Origin: Pomphorhynchus laevis | Lineage: Eukaryota > Acanthocephala > Palaeacanthocephala > Echinorhynchida > Pomphorhynchidae | Direction: 5' to 3' | DNA length: 64,000 bases | NCBI GenBank assembly: GCA_012934845.2 | Contig: WNNJ02003704.1 | Span: 1 to 64,000, forward strand | Shown here: in pieces, positions 1 through 14,600 of the stretch | Layout of the letters: the number at the start of each line of letters is the position of its first letter | Numbering within the stretch: position 1 is the stretch's first letter | Made by a program: the position numbers and the translations under genes | The notes under the pieces: generated by a model | What the model saw: only the letters and a program-made list of their open reading frames with translations | Databases searched by the model: none | What the model was told of the DNA's origin: nothing

Positions 1-1620
1 AGAAGACAATAAATGTCTATTAGCGCGAAATGCAAAACCGGGTAGACTATACTTTCTGCCTAAAATTCACAAGAATCAAACACCATGTCCAGACCGACCA
101 ATAATAAGTTATTGTGGGACTGCTACCGAAAATTTGACCAGATTCATTCACCGTAAGATCCATCCAATCTTAAAGCAGCCACCTTCATATCTAGCAAGCA
201 CGGTTGACTTTCTTAAACGATTCAACATGATACGAAATGAAATATCTAAGACTTCGATCGTTATCACTCTCGATATAGAGTCTCTGTATACGTCAATCAA
301 TGTAGAGAACGGAGTAAAAGGGGTAATTAAACAACTGGAGAAGTACAACTACGAATCCACCAATATACAAATGCTCCGAGAAATGCTGTCAACCGTACTT
401 CGGTCAAACATATTTGAGTTTCAAGGTGATATATACAAGCAGATGGAAGGCACTGCAATGGGTAGCCCTGTTGCTCCAGCATATGCAGGTCTATACGTCG
501 CGAGCATTGAAGACGCCTTCTTTTCCACATAAGAATTCAAACCGTCGACGTAGATGAGATATGTCGATGACATATTTTTGATTTGGAAACATGGCAGAAC
601 AAAGTTGGACATGTTTATCGAGGCTCTCAACAAATTTAGTGAATTAAAGTTCACTATGACTGAACCAAATAACGGACGGGTCGCATTTCTCGATGTGGGT
701 ATGTATGTCGACACTCATGGACTATGGCAGACGACTATGCACACGAAATTCGAAGGTACGAGATCTTTTATACACGCCAGCAGTGCTCACGCTCCTAAAG
801 TAAAGCGACTTATATTCGGAACGAGTTGATCCGAGCAAAGAAAATATGCTCTACTAATAGTGAATTTCTGAGAAACTCATCGAATATGCGTAAAGAGTTT
901 ATGGGAAGAGGGTACTCGGATAGACTAGTCGAGAGGCAATACCGAGAAGTTTCAGCGATGCAACGTCACAATCTTTTAAATATTCGCGAAAGAACACAGT
1001 CGAATGACAACATATTCAATTGTGCTGTCACCTTCCATCCAGCAATAATACGCATTCAGAAGGATATCAACAGTGCTGTCAATAATTTGTCAGCTGACCA
1101 ACAACAGATCATCCTTAGACCACGCATCGGATTCAAAGGAGGACTATCAATTCACAATATTGTCGCTCCAACTCGGAAAACAAACAGAATAACAGGCAAC
1201 ATCGGTGGAGCATGTGGTCGTACACGCTGCAAATGTTGTCGCCAAATGACAAGCACAACCACATTTAAAAGCTCAATCACAAACTCGATGTATAGAGTAA
1301 ATGGTGCATTAACATGCCAGACAAAAGGCACAGTGTATATACACGAGTGTGTATGCTGTCCCGCCAGTATGTAGGTCAAACAGGATCATCGTTCAACATC
1401 AGGGCCAACAACCGAAGGGCAGACTTAACAGCTGTACGCTTAAATACCGACGGAGCTGTCAGACATATGATAGAAAATTCAAATCACAATATGGTCACAA
1501 CATTAATAACAGCCGTTAGTGACAACTACGACCGCAGGAAAGTAGAGCAATTTTGGATAGGTAAGCTCATGACCGACAAAAGTTTAAACACTGAACACGG
1601 TTTCAAACTGTGACATTGTA
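1..1620 (+). mobile_element. Penelope-like retroelement (PLE), 3' part, broken
   Basis: Seen: conceptual translation gives a PLE reverse transcriptase, with LYFLPKIHK followed by RPIIS, then TLDIESLYTSI, then MGSPVAPAYAGLYV and the catalytic block RYVDDIFLIW. A linker with clustered cysteines (GRTRCKCCRQ) follows, then a GIY-YIG endonuclease tail (QYVGQTGSSFNIRANNRR). Family knowledge: PLEs encode an RT fused to a GIY-YIG nuclease and prime on nicked DNA or telomeres. The element runs off the left edge and is a fossil with a small number of breaks. A hammerhead-like motif and a (TA)n tract lie directly downstream, as expected for a PLE 3' end. Confidence 0.9.
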
Positions 1621-1715
1621 CTTTCCTGTTGTTCTATCTTCTGATTTTATGTTTGCTTCTTCCGTGTACAATGTACAATATAAGTGTAAGCGAAAACGAT
1701 TGTGAGTAACACTGA

Positions 1716-1773
1716 TAATTTGTAAACTGAAGAAGGGGAAATCCTGAAAGCTATTTTTGCTAATAACAAATTA
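1716..1773 (+). ncRNA. Hammerhead-ribozyme-like motif (type I) at PLE 3' end
   Basis: Seen: core CTGAAGA (1727-1733); stem II AGGG/TCCT closed by a GAAA tetraloop (1734-1745); core GAAA (1746-1749); a 2-bp stem III GC/GC with a T-rich loop, closed by the A-U pair (1749/1761); cleavage-site A at 1762. Stem I is TAATTTGT (1716-1723) with ACAAATTA (1766-1773), eight contiguous pairs in the register the hammerhead fold requires, with a less well paired segment next to the core. Known: PLEs carry type I hammerheads with very short stem III in their terminal repeats. Self-cleavage activity is not shown by sequence. Confidence 0.7.
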
Positions 1774-1802
1774 AATTTTCGTTTGCTCGATTTGAAAATC
1801 TA

Positions 1803-2698
<896 letters not shown>

Positions 2699-5600
2699 AT
2701 GTCTACTACCTTAAACTTTGTTGGAATTAAATTCTGCACTGAATGGTAAGCGATGTATCAAAAATATTAAACTCGATTCTTACTTTTAAAAGCTGTATGC
2801 TATAAAGTTTAAATGCAAGTTTTAAATAAACATTAATTTGTATTTACATTATAAGAAATATTTGAAAAATATATTTGAAATATATGTTTCAAATATAATT
2901 TTTTTAAAATTATTGTTTCTAAAAAGCATGTATGCAGCGTAATCGCTTTATATCAAATTATACAATCAAAAAAACGGTAAAATTTGGATAGGTTGTAAAG
3001 GAAATAACAATAATTGTTTACATCCTTTTTTAAATTAAATTCAAAACGCTATATATAAATTATGTAGTTTATTGATTATAAATTAATGATTCGTCAATTG
3101 ACTTTAAGACTTTAAAATTAAAAGATGCATATAGAAATTTTGTCTTCATATGCAAAAAAGCTATATTATATGCTATCAAAAGGGTATAAATGTGGATTAA
3201 ATAATAACAACGACAAAAATAAAATTTACAATTCGTTATATAATAACTTAAATGATTACTTTTGTAAGCTGATTAATAGTGAAAGCTCGAATATATCTAA
3301 GATAAAAATTTGGAAAGATTATATATTTGATAAAATTAAAAATAAAATGAAAATAACAAACAATTATAAAAGGAAAGATAAAATTAATACAGAAATGTAT
3401 ACAGAAATTACTAAATTAAATAATAACTATATAATAACAACTATTGATAAAGCTAGTAATAACTTTGTCTTCATATGCAAAAAGCTTTATTATGATATAC
3501 TAATGAAAGAGGTTAATTCTAATGATTTAAATGTAAATCCAACATATGAACGTAGTGAGTTGAGTTAGAAACAATTATTACAAGTCACTGTTCTATAATG
3601 GATAAAAAGGGTATAAAGGTTGAATTAGATAATAAAACTATACCTATATTATATTGGAATCCAAAATTACATAAAAATCCAATAAAACATAGGTTCATAT
3701 GTAGTGCGTTTAAATGTACATTAAAACCACTTTATGTCTATATGAATAAAATACTTCAAGCAATTAAAGCACATTTTAAAAAATATTGCAAGGTAATCGA
3801 AATTAATACTGGTATAAAATACTATTTCAGTATTAATTCTACAAAAGAATTTTTAGAACAGACAAAAGAAAAAAATTTCAAAATATAAATACATACGATT
3901 TTAGTACTCTTTATACAAATCTAGATTTAGTAGATATTAAAGAAGCGTTAGTAAAATTAATTAATCTTATATTCGGAAAAAGGGATACATATATATGTTA
4001 TAATAATTATAACGCCTATCTAACAAAAATTAAACCATCAAGTAAATATAGATTTTTTGATAAAATTGAATTAAAAAAATCCTTAAATATTTTGATAAAT
4101 CAAAATTATTTAAAAGTAGGGACATCTATATTTAGACAATTAAAAGGTGTTCCAATGGGTGGTAATAGTAGCCTAATTATAGCTGACTTTCGAATAGTTG
4201 ACTTTAGAATAGTTGCTAGGTCACACAAAGACATTTCGCTTTAAAAACAGCTACATAATCCTTCATGACTTATAGTTTTATAGACACTGATTGCTAACGG
4301 CGCAGTTTTCTGCGCCGTTAGCGGGACTGGTGATAACGGCGATCGGGACTGGTGATCTTGTGATAAATGCTTAATTATCTATTGAATAGTTGCTAGGTTA
4401 CACAACATGACTTTCGCATTGAAAACCAGCAACATAATCCTTTCTAAGTCACCTTGTGTGAACTAGCAACATTTTAATAGATAATTAAGCATCCATCACA
4501 GGATCACTAGTCCAGATATAGGGTTCGAACGTGCAAATTTTTGATTCAGATAAATTATTTAAGCTTCTAATAAATGTCTAAAGTTTCAGCACCATGATCC
4601 AATACAAGCGCTCTAAAATCCTTTAATATTATGATGAATCAAAATTATTTAAAAGTAGAGACATCTATTTAGAGAAATAAACGTTTTTCTAATATATCTA
4701 ATATTTCCATTTACAGATGACTTAGGTATAAGCTTTATAAAATCTAAATTTATTCATAACTGTTTAAATTCATAACTGTTCATATTAAGTATAAATTATT
4801 AATAACGATAAATAATTTCAACATTTATAATTTCAACATTAATTTTAATTTTTAATTTTAAGTTTACATCTTCTTCTTAGCGTTTATCCCGTATGACGTG
4901 GTCCGCTTGCCACGATCGTTGACGCCAAAATGCCTTCTTTGCTGCGTCTTTGGGCGTGAGTCCGACCATTTTCATGTCCTTAAGAAGGGTATCCATCCAT
5001 CCTTTCTGTGGTCTTCCTGTTGGTCTCTTTCCGTCGACCTCGATTTGAAATGGTGCCTGCGCTAATGTGTTCACGTCTGCCCTCATTACATGTCCATACC
5101 ATCGCAGCCTTGATTCTCTCAGTTTGTCTGCTATGGGTGCTACGCCAAATCGCTTGCGGATGTCTTCGTTACGGACATGATCTAGGCGAGTCTTTCCTGC
5201 GATCCACCTTAGCATTTTGGTTTCCATGCATCCAAGCTTACGTTCTGCTTCTGCTGTCATTGCCCAGCACTCAGCACCGTACATTGCTACAGGCCGTATT
5301 ACGCTTCTGTAGAACTTCGATTTGAGTTTGTCTGGCATGCGTTTGTCGCACAAAACTCCAGTGGCTGCTCTCCATTTTGTCCAGCTTGCGTTGATGCGAG
5401 TGGTGACGTCTTTTGCCACTCCTCCTGTGCTGGAGATGACTGATCCCAGATATTTGAACGCAGTTGTCTTTGGCAGAAGCACGCCATTAACTGATATGCT
5501 TACATCTTCGTTCTGGTTCGTCGTCATGTACTCTGTTTTGGCTGTGTTCAGTTTCAACCCAAACTGTGCCAGGCGATCGTGCCATTGCTGAACTTGTTGC

Positions 5601-8600
5601 TCGAGGTCATGTTTGTCTTTAGATACCAGCATAACATCGTCGGCATACAGGATGGTCCATGGTGCTTGTCTTAGAAGGTCTTTCGTAATCACGTCCATAA
5701 CTATGATGAATAGTAATGGGGAGAGTGCAGATCCTTGGTGCACACCGACTGAGATTGGAAATTCTCTGGATTTTCCCGCTGCTGTTAGCACATTGCTCGT
5801 CGTTCCTTTGTACAACATCTTCACCCATTCGATCAATTCCTCCGGTACTTTTCTGCGTCTCAAAGCGTACCATATAAGCTTATGAGGTACTCTGTCGAAC
5901 GCTTTCTCAACGTCCAGAAAAGCTACATGGAGGGGCTGCTTCTTCTCTCTGTGCTTTTCAAGGAGTAGTCTGGCTGAGTGTATTGCATCGATGGCTCCAC
6001 AGTTGCGCACAAAGCCTGCCTGGTTGACACTTAGTTTGACGGAGTCACGGATTCTCTTGTCGAGCACTCTCTCGAAGATTTTCATGGTGTGACTGAGAAG
6101 ACGAATTGGGCGGTAGTTTTCACAATCTGCTGGGCTTCCTTTCTGCTTCCAGATTGGGATAGTTATGCTTCGACTCCAGTCTTCTGGCACCTCTTTTGCG
6201 TCAACAATCTTCTGGAGAAAATTAGTTAGCCATGGTGTCCACTCATCCGGATTGATTCTCCAGAAGTCCACCGCTAAATCATCGGGTCCGTTGGCTTTAC
6301 CCGGCTTCATCTTCATCATTGCCTCTCTGACCTCTGCACCATTGAGTGGATCGACTTGTGTGTGATTTGGAGTCCCCTCTGGTATTGGTGGATGTTCAAA
6401 CTCTTCTGTAAAGATGGCTTTAAAATATCTTCTCCATCTCTCCAGCACGTCTTGTGGGTGTATAATGAGTTTTCCCTGCTCATTGCTGATACCATGGAAC
6501 TTCTCGATGTCTGCTGCCTTCTTCCGTCTTGAACGGGCTAGTCGGTACACGCCTTTTTCTCCTTCTCGAGTGACGAGCTTTTGGTAGAGGTTATCTAGGT
6601 GGTTACTCCTAGCAATAGCCACTTGTTTCCTTGCTTTCTTTTTCGCTCGGTGATATTCATCTTTGTTCTCCTGTGTTTGTGCTATCCGGAGAGCCTTGTA
6701 TGAATTTTTCTTTGCCTTCACTGCGTCTTTGACCTCTTCTGTCCAAAACCAAGTTTCTTTGTCGATGTATTTTTGACATGGCTTGGTGGATCCGAGTATG
6801 TGCTTTGCAGCTAGGTGGATCGTGCAGCGCAACGCGGTCCAGGTGTCCTGTACTCCATGTATGCTAGGTAGTCTTATCCGGGCCAGCTTTGCCTTTGTTC
6901 CAACTGTGTCTTCTTCCCTCAGTTTCCACCACTTGATTCGGCTCGTCTTTGTTTGTTCTGGCCTCGGTTTACGGGGGACTTCAATTTTCAGGTCACATAT
7001 CAGTGGCTTATGTTGAGTCGCTGTGGTCTCTGATGGAATGACCTTTGTGTCTAGCACCGTCTTCTTGTGTTTTCGCCTCACCAGGACAAAATCAATTTGC
7101 GACTTCCTGATTTGTGAGCCCGTTTTAATTTTAAGTTTACATAAATATAAATAATCTCATAATTATCCTTATTTTTAATTTATTTATAATATAAATACAC
7201 AATTTAAATATACAATTTTATTAAAGTAATCAATTAATTATTGTAATCATATTATGATTACATATGACATATATAGGGCACTAATAGGGTACTTTTTTTC
7301 TTAAAAAAGGGACTTTATTAATTGTAGGCCAGAAGTTTTTTAAGATTTTGTTTTTGAAATTCTTTTTAAAAATATTTGGAATAAACAAATACGTTTATGC
7401 AAAGCAAACTGCTTACAGTCTCCAACAATGTCTCCGCGATCACCGAATGTAGCAATGATGTAATCATATTAATTATAAATTGTTAATAACGATAAATAAT
7501 TGCAACATTTATAATTTCAACATTAATTTTAATTTTTAATTTAAAGTTTACATAAATATAAATAATCTTATATAATTATCATTGTTAATTATTAATCCTT
7601 ATTTTTAATTTATTTATACTCATACTATAAAATACTTTTATTTAATTAGATGTATACAGTATATATAATATATAATGCAATATATACTATAATACAATAA
7701 TACAATAATTTAATGCAATATATAAAATATACAATTTATTAAAATTAAAGTTTAACGAAGCAATATGTTTTGCATAAATTTATATAAAATATTGAAATAT
7801 TGAAAAATTAAGGAAATTACGATTTTAAATTAAAATAAATGATTTATCCATTTTATTTACGTAAATAGTCTTAATTGTTTGTTTTTAGTAGGAAATGATT
7901 ATTTAGCTTTCGGTGGCATAAAACTCACCTTGACACGTCTTGGTTCAATCGGTTCATTATTTTGAATCAAATTTCAAATTATTTTGTGAATTTAAAATTC
8001 AATTTCTGATTGCTAGCGACCAAATATTTGCTAGCGACCAAATATTTGCTAGCGACCAAATATTTGCTAGCGACCAAATATTTGCTATCGACCAAATATA
8101 TGCTATCGACCAAATCATACCAAATATTTCAGAGTTTATTAGTTTTTTAAATTTGATTACGTTAATTGATTGCTTATAGGTTCATTATTTCGAAGGCTAT
8201 TGTGAAGCTACTACAGGCACTACATGTCTATACATTCGGCTAAGATTAATTTTTTATTTAATAAAAATAAGTTTATTAAAAATGATTACTTTTAAATTAC
8301 AAATGAAATAATTCTTAGATAAAATAATTTGTAAATTTTTATTTTAAATTTAAGTTTTTTTAGCAATAACATGTTATATCCAAAGGAAGACAAAGTTCAA
8401 AAATTTCTAATGTTCGCTGTAAGTTCTACTTGTTTTGTAGGAATTTATTTTTTTATAATTTTGCTTGTAATTTAATACATTTTTTAAAATTTGTTTGTCG
8501 AAAGATTTAAGAATCTGTTCAATTTTGTTCTTACTTAATCAAAACATGCATTTTTGGTTTTCGTATTATAAAATTATCCATTCTCAATAAAGAATTTGAA

Positions 8601-11600
8601 ACGTCTTATTAGGTAATCACTCTTTTGGCTTCAAATAGTTATCCCTTTGCAAAATTTATTATTAAACTTGCATTCTGCCATTTTTATGTGAATTTTGATA
8701 AAATCTGGATGCGACAATTAAAATAATTTAATTTTATGGTTTTAATCTGGGCCATTGAAGTTCTTTTTGAGATCTTTTTATTTAGAATTATAAATAATTT
8801 ATAAGCTATCATAAGTTGTCATAAGTTGTCATAAACTATCATATTGTAGTTTATACTTGTTATATTTTAAAAATTATTAAATAAATTTTTAATTTTAATT
8901 AAATAATTAATATTTATTAATATTATTTATGAGAGTTGATAATTTTAATATTATTTATGAGAGTTGAGATGGTTCTATGGGAACAAGTTATTATCAGTTT
9001 GGCAGCCACTTTGAGTCAAAACGATGACGAAACTGTACTAGTTATCGTTTTGTCGATTTTTTCGTGGCTGCCAAACTGATTATAAACTACTTCCCACGGA
9101 ATCCTCTCAACTCTCGTAAAAACAATAATATTAATTCAGCTAACTGAGTCTACGTATTTAATATGATTATAAAATAATATCATTAAATAAAAATAAATAA
9201 AAGTAAATGAATAAAAATAATAATGCTAAATCAATAAATTAAAATTTAATAATTAGAAAATAAATAATTATAAATAATTGTCGTAAGATTTTATATAACT
9301 TATATAAACTTAAAAATTTTAAATTGAAATTTGAAAAGTCAATTTTTATGAATTGACTAATAAATAACAGACGTTGCTTAAATTTTAAATTTATACGATA
9401 TATCAGAATAAGGATTAGACGCAATCATGCGAAACTTCTATGTTATCAGGTTTCGGCCCTTATTCCGGGACCCAGCATAACAGCGGGGCCAAATACGTGT
9501 TAAGGACGTATTTCCTCTGATTAAATTTGATTATATAGTATCTTATTCTAATACAAAGTATATTTATTATACTTTTATGCCGACAACATTTTAAAACGCG
9601 GAAGATGCCTCAATTATTATTTAATAATTGTCCTTATCATTTGGTTATATTCACTGTCTGGTAATTGTTTTTGTAAAAGTAATAACTAACTACTACTTAA
9701 ATATTAATTTTTAATTGTTCTTTAAGGGATCAATTCAGCTAACTGAGTCCAAGTATTTAATATAATTATAAAATATATAAATAAATAAATAATAATGCTA
9801 AATCAATAAATTAAAATTTAATAATTAGATAATAAATAATTGTTTTAAAATTTTATAACTTATATCGAGTTTAAATAAAAAAGTGAAATTTGAAATAAAA
9901 GTCAGCCTCTTGTTCAAACATGGTCGGCGCACCCGCTGTGCCGGTTCAGGACTCCCTCTTACATTACAGCGGTCGTCACATTCCCAATCGACCGGCGGAT
10001 TCTCTCAACGATGGCGAGTGCCGTCGTGCTCCCAGAACACAGCAATAAGCGAGCCACCGTGCTCCCATAACACTGCAAGAAACGAGCCGTCGTTTGAGGA
10101 GCAGATTAAACCGATAATCGAGTCAAAAAAAACGATCATTATGAGAATCCAGCGTAGAGCTCTATTTTTGATTTTTGATTGTTATTTAAGAGATCAATTC
10201 AGCTAACTGAGTCTACGTATTTAATATAATTATAAAATAAAAAAATAAAAATAATAATGCTAAATCAATAAATCAAAATTTAATAATTAGATAATAAATA
10301 ATTATAAATAATTGTTATAAGATTTTATATAGAAATCTTTTAAATTATCTTTTAGATTTTAAGAAATTTTTAAGACCATGTAATGTTATTCGTGTCGAAT
10401 GAGACAAATCTAAAAGGAGTTACCAAAATATTGCTTATATTTTAGTTTTTAACAAAATAGTTAATTCAATGTTAATTATACGAGAAATTGTTCAATTTAA
10501 AGGTTTATGCTTATTAAGTGCAGAAACTGTGACTACCAAGAGCCTGCGACGAGTGCTTGTATATATGTAAACAAGATTATGCACGAAGTTGAGTAAGTTG
10601 CAATTAAATATTAAATTTGAAGCTTTTTAATTATAATTCGCATACAATTAAAGAAAAAACCTTTATTTCAAAGTTCATTGTAATAAAGTAAATTAGTTTA
10701 AAATAGTTATTTAGGATTAATTTATGTAGCTTGGATGTTCTTTCAGTAAACGATAGTTTAATATCGTTTACTGTGCAATTGAACAGTAAATTGAACAATA
10801 ATTGCAGTGTTTGTATACGGTGCAATGGTGAAAGGTTCAAGTGAATACTTAAAAACAAAATAATTAATCAAATTAAATTAAAAAATGTTTAATAATATCT
10901 TAAAAATTAAGATATTATATATTATAAATATATATTATATTATATTATTATCTTATAAATATATTATACTAAGATATTTATAAGATATTATATTAAAATT
11001 GCTGAAAGCATCTGAATTGATTACTCGATTATAAAGTTGAAAATCACCATCTTGATTTCTTCGAATTTCTTGAAGACATACCAACACCAACTCAGCATTA
11101 TTACAATTCAAAACATTATTAGGGATTGCAGCAAAGTCTATTAATCTATTTGCCAAACATTTACTCATTAGTGCCCAATTGTTTGTATGATATTTTGACT
11201 TTGAGCAATATTTTCATTCTAAAATATGATCGAAGTGTATCTAAACGAACCTCTAATTTTGACAAAAGTGGATCGAACACGATGCTCTTAAAACTATAGA
11301 GAGAAAGCTTTCAAGTAGGAATAGGCATCTTATATTCGGAAATAACGTAAAACCAAAATTAACTTTGAGTATTATCTAATAATTTATATTATTATAAATT
11401 ATTATTATATTATTATATTATTATATCTAATAATCACCTCCTCTGTAACTAAAGAATTTAGAATTTGTTGGCATTAAACAAATACAGTGGTTACTGTATT
11501 TGGATCGTTACTGTATACGATCGGCCAAGCTATCGTATCTAGATTGTGTAATTTACTACTAAAAATTATCAAATTTCACTTATATCGTTTAATGAAATGA

Positions 11601-14600
11601 ACGATGATTCACTTCCATCAAATGAAATGTATAAAACGTATGCTTTGTAGAATCGAAAATGCTAAATATATGTTTTTCATCAAACTTCAATGTTATTTTT
11701 AGATATAAAAGTATAAGTATTTAAATATATAAGTATTGTTCAGGGCGTTTTGTTCACAAATTTTCGACTATAAAAAATGTAAGAATTTATTAAAGTAAAA
11801 AACATTGATTAAGAATGAACGTTGAATTTATGAAAAGTAAATCTTCACGCCCGTATGCGCTCTTCTGCAAACCCGTCTACGGGAAGCATTTGTCTTTTGA
11901 CTGTCGTAATTATTATTCTTTCCGAATTTGTGATGGTAAAAACGATAAAAATAAATAAAATCACATTTAAACAATAAAATTCTATTTCATTTTTTATACA
12001 ACAAATAATTTACATAAGATTTTAAATTAAACACGAAAACAAAGTAAATCAAATTCATTCGAAAAATTAAAATTATTCAAAATTTTTATTTTTACATTTT
12101 AAAACTTTACATATCTTTTAATTAATTTATTTTTCAAATATTCATCATTATTAAATTATTTTTTAATTAATTCTAGAAGTCTTTTTAAAAATCTATAACG
12201 TTGCTCTGGTGGACGATTATTTGAGTAGAAGTATAGGTCACTCAACACAAACGCATAAGCACTACTATACACATACCCAAAACTGTCATTTAAACGTATT
12301 GCACTCCAGAACAACTCTATACCTCTTGTTTATTTATATGTTTTACTTATATTTATATAAGTAAAATATATATATTTTACTTTATTTATATATTTGGAGG
12401 CAACTTTATTCTACACGCAACTTCTTTATATTACACTTTCTTTAACTTCATGGAGTTCGAACATCAAAACTTAGATTTAGAAACGTGATCACGAGGTGAT
12501 CTTTTGGATAATAATTTATCATCGATCCCCCAAATGATCAATAAAAGTGATATAAAGGAATATTTTTATTGATCCTCGTTTTTATCCTTTAACGTATCCT
12601 CTTTTATTCACAAAGCGATTATTTGGAAATCGTAATAATATGAATCAAAACCCTTAATTGCAAAATTCTAATGATTTTCCAACTTTTCTAAAAATTAAGT
12701 AAAAATCAAAACAGATTTAAAAAATATGATCATAGAGTGATTCTTTGGATGACAATATCTCATTGATCCTCCAAAGAATCAATAAAAGTTATACAAATGA
12801 TCATTTTTATTGATCCTCATTTTTATCTTTTAAAGTATCCCCTTTTATTCACAAAGCGGTGTTTCCAACTAATTTGTAACCTTTAGTGAACTTACACAAA
12901 TCGTGCCCGATGTGATATCAGATCCAACACTGCCTCGTACCAGTCAACACCCGTGTCCTGTGTGCAAGCATCATGACGCAGTTTTCTTTCAAGCACAATC
13001 TGGCAAAGCTGAAGTTAGTTTCATTTGCTTTATTTCAATTGCTTGCTGGTATAAGTTTGGTGATATTTTATCTCTTTCGCTTAGTTCCCTTTTCTAATTA
13101 ATTATTTTAATTGCTATTTATATTTTAAAATCAATAAAATTATTATTTTTTAGCATTTAAGCGAAATTCTCTAAAAACATTTATAATTCTTAGCCTCTAA
13201 GCTAGAATTATAAATAATTTTAAATTTAATAACTTTTAAATTTAAATAATTTAAATAACTTTAAATCTTTGAATCGTTCCCTTATATAAAATTCCGTATT
13301 TTATACAGAGAATTTGAGCCATGTATAAGATTATATATAGGAAAGTTTTAAAAATTCCCTGTATTGTTTGTTCTTTATAACAAAAAATACACACTTTCAT
13401 ACATATTGTTGCTTCGGATTTCCGGACTGAAATGCAAATATTAACAAATTCTTTGATTACTAACTACTTACAATTTTGAAAAAGCGAAACTGTAAAGGCG
13501 AAACGTTAAAATAAATTGCCATTGTCGTTTGTTTCGTAACAATCAACAAAACATTATTATTGTATTTAATTTCCATTAATATTTATATTATATTATAATA
13601 TAATATAAATATTATACATATTTATATTATACAGTTTCGCTTTTATATTATATTATAATATAATATAAATATTATACATTTTTATATTATACAGTTTCGC
13701 TTTTATATTATATTATAATATAATATAAATATTATACATATTTATATTATACAGTTTCGCTTTTTCAAAATTGTAAGTAGTTAGTAATCAAAGAATTTGT
13801 TAATATCCGCATTTCAGTCCGGATTAGTATTTATATTATATTACAATATAATATAAATATTACACAATATTTATATTATATTTTTTATTTTCACGTATAA
13901 AATTTTAAATAACGCTTTGTGAACAAACGTATAATTATTTTTGGCAAGTTTAGGTAAATATTGTTGTATTATTTGCAGTAATTATAAATCATAAATTATA
14001 TAATTAAATTAAAAAACTAATATTTAATGTCCTCGATGTATTAAAATATATTTAATATATAAATTTCGATATATATTAAAATATATAATATATTATAATA
14101 TATTTTAAAATAAATTAAAATATTATAAAAACATAAATTTCGATTCAATATAATTAATCACATGCACCGTATGATTTAATTGTATCTATGATAACTGATC
14201 GATTTTTTTAATACATCAACTTTTTACATTTTGTAAAGTATGACTAAAAATAGATGTATTTTTATTTAAAAAGTCTGCACATTTTAGGTTCTCACACAAA
14301 CGTTATTCTCAAAATTAGATCGTGAAAGATTTGTATCCAAATCGAAAATCTGCACATCTTTCATATAATAACTTTTTTATTAACTTTTCTTTGACAAAGT
14401 TATTTCAATAACTTTGTAATTGCAACAATGCACTATATTATACATTATAAAATATTATAGATTATAGATATTATATAGATATATATACATAAATATTTAT
14501 AAATATTTATATAAATACTTAGATTTATTTTTATATTAAATACATATTTTTAATTATAAATATATTTATGCTTATAAATATGGTGTATTTTGAATTTTTT

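Larger units (their letters stand above)
3125..4790 (+). mobile_element. PLE-type RT fragment inside RPB9 intron 1, broken
   Basis: Translated pieces show [20 protein letters not shown], then [17 protein letters not shown], then [17 protein letters not shown] and GVPMGGNSS, the order of PLE-type reverse transcriptase motifs. This is a different, more AT-rich lineage than the copy at 1-1620, and a sister copy lies at 31700-32535. The fossil has several breaks and is interrupted near 4190-4530 by a foldback repeat. RT-like sequence resumes near 4620 and fades by about 4790. Confidence 0.75.

Noticed and set aside
4515-4535. tRNA-type B box (GGTTCGAA) suggesting a SINE
   Set aside because: No matching A box or cloverleaf upstream; a single short word is not enough.
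5008-7016. Plus-strand ORFs across the RTE LINE
   Set aside because: Antisense shadows of the intact minus-strand RT frame.
8013-8117. CRISPR-like regular repeat
   Set aside because: Head-to-tail units with no spacers; an ordinary minisatellite. The same applies to 18833-19086 and 63417-63548.
7940-8179. 79-codon ORF with ASDQIF repeats
   Set aside because: It is only the in-frame reading of an 18-bp minisatellite inside RPB9 intron 1.
10330-10440. An extra RPB9 exon (CNVIRVE-like stretch)
   Set aside because: Contains a stop and lacks the zinc cysteines; the exons at 2699 and 8364 supply that part of the protein in phase.
10953-11168. 71-codon minus-strand ORF in RPB9 intron 3
   Set aside because: Protein-like composition, but no family, no clear splice sites and no homologue recognised; not strong enough to call a gene.
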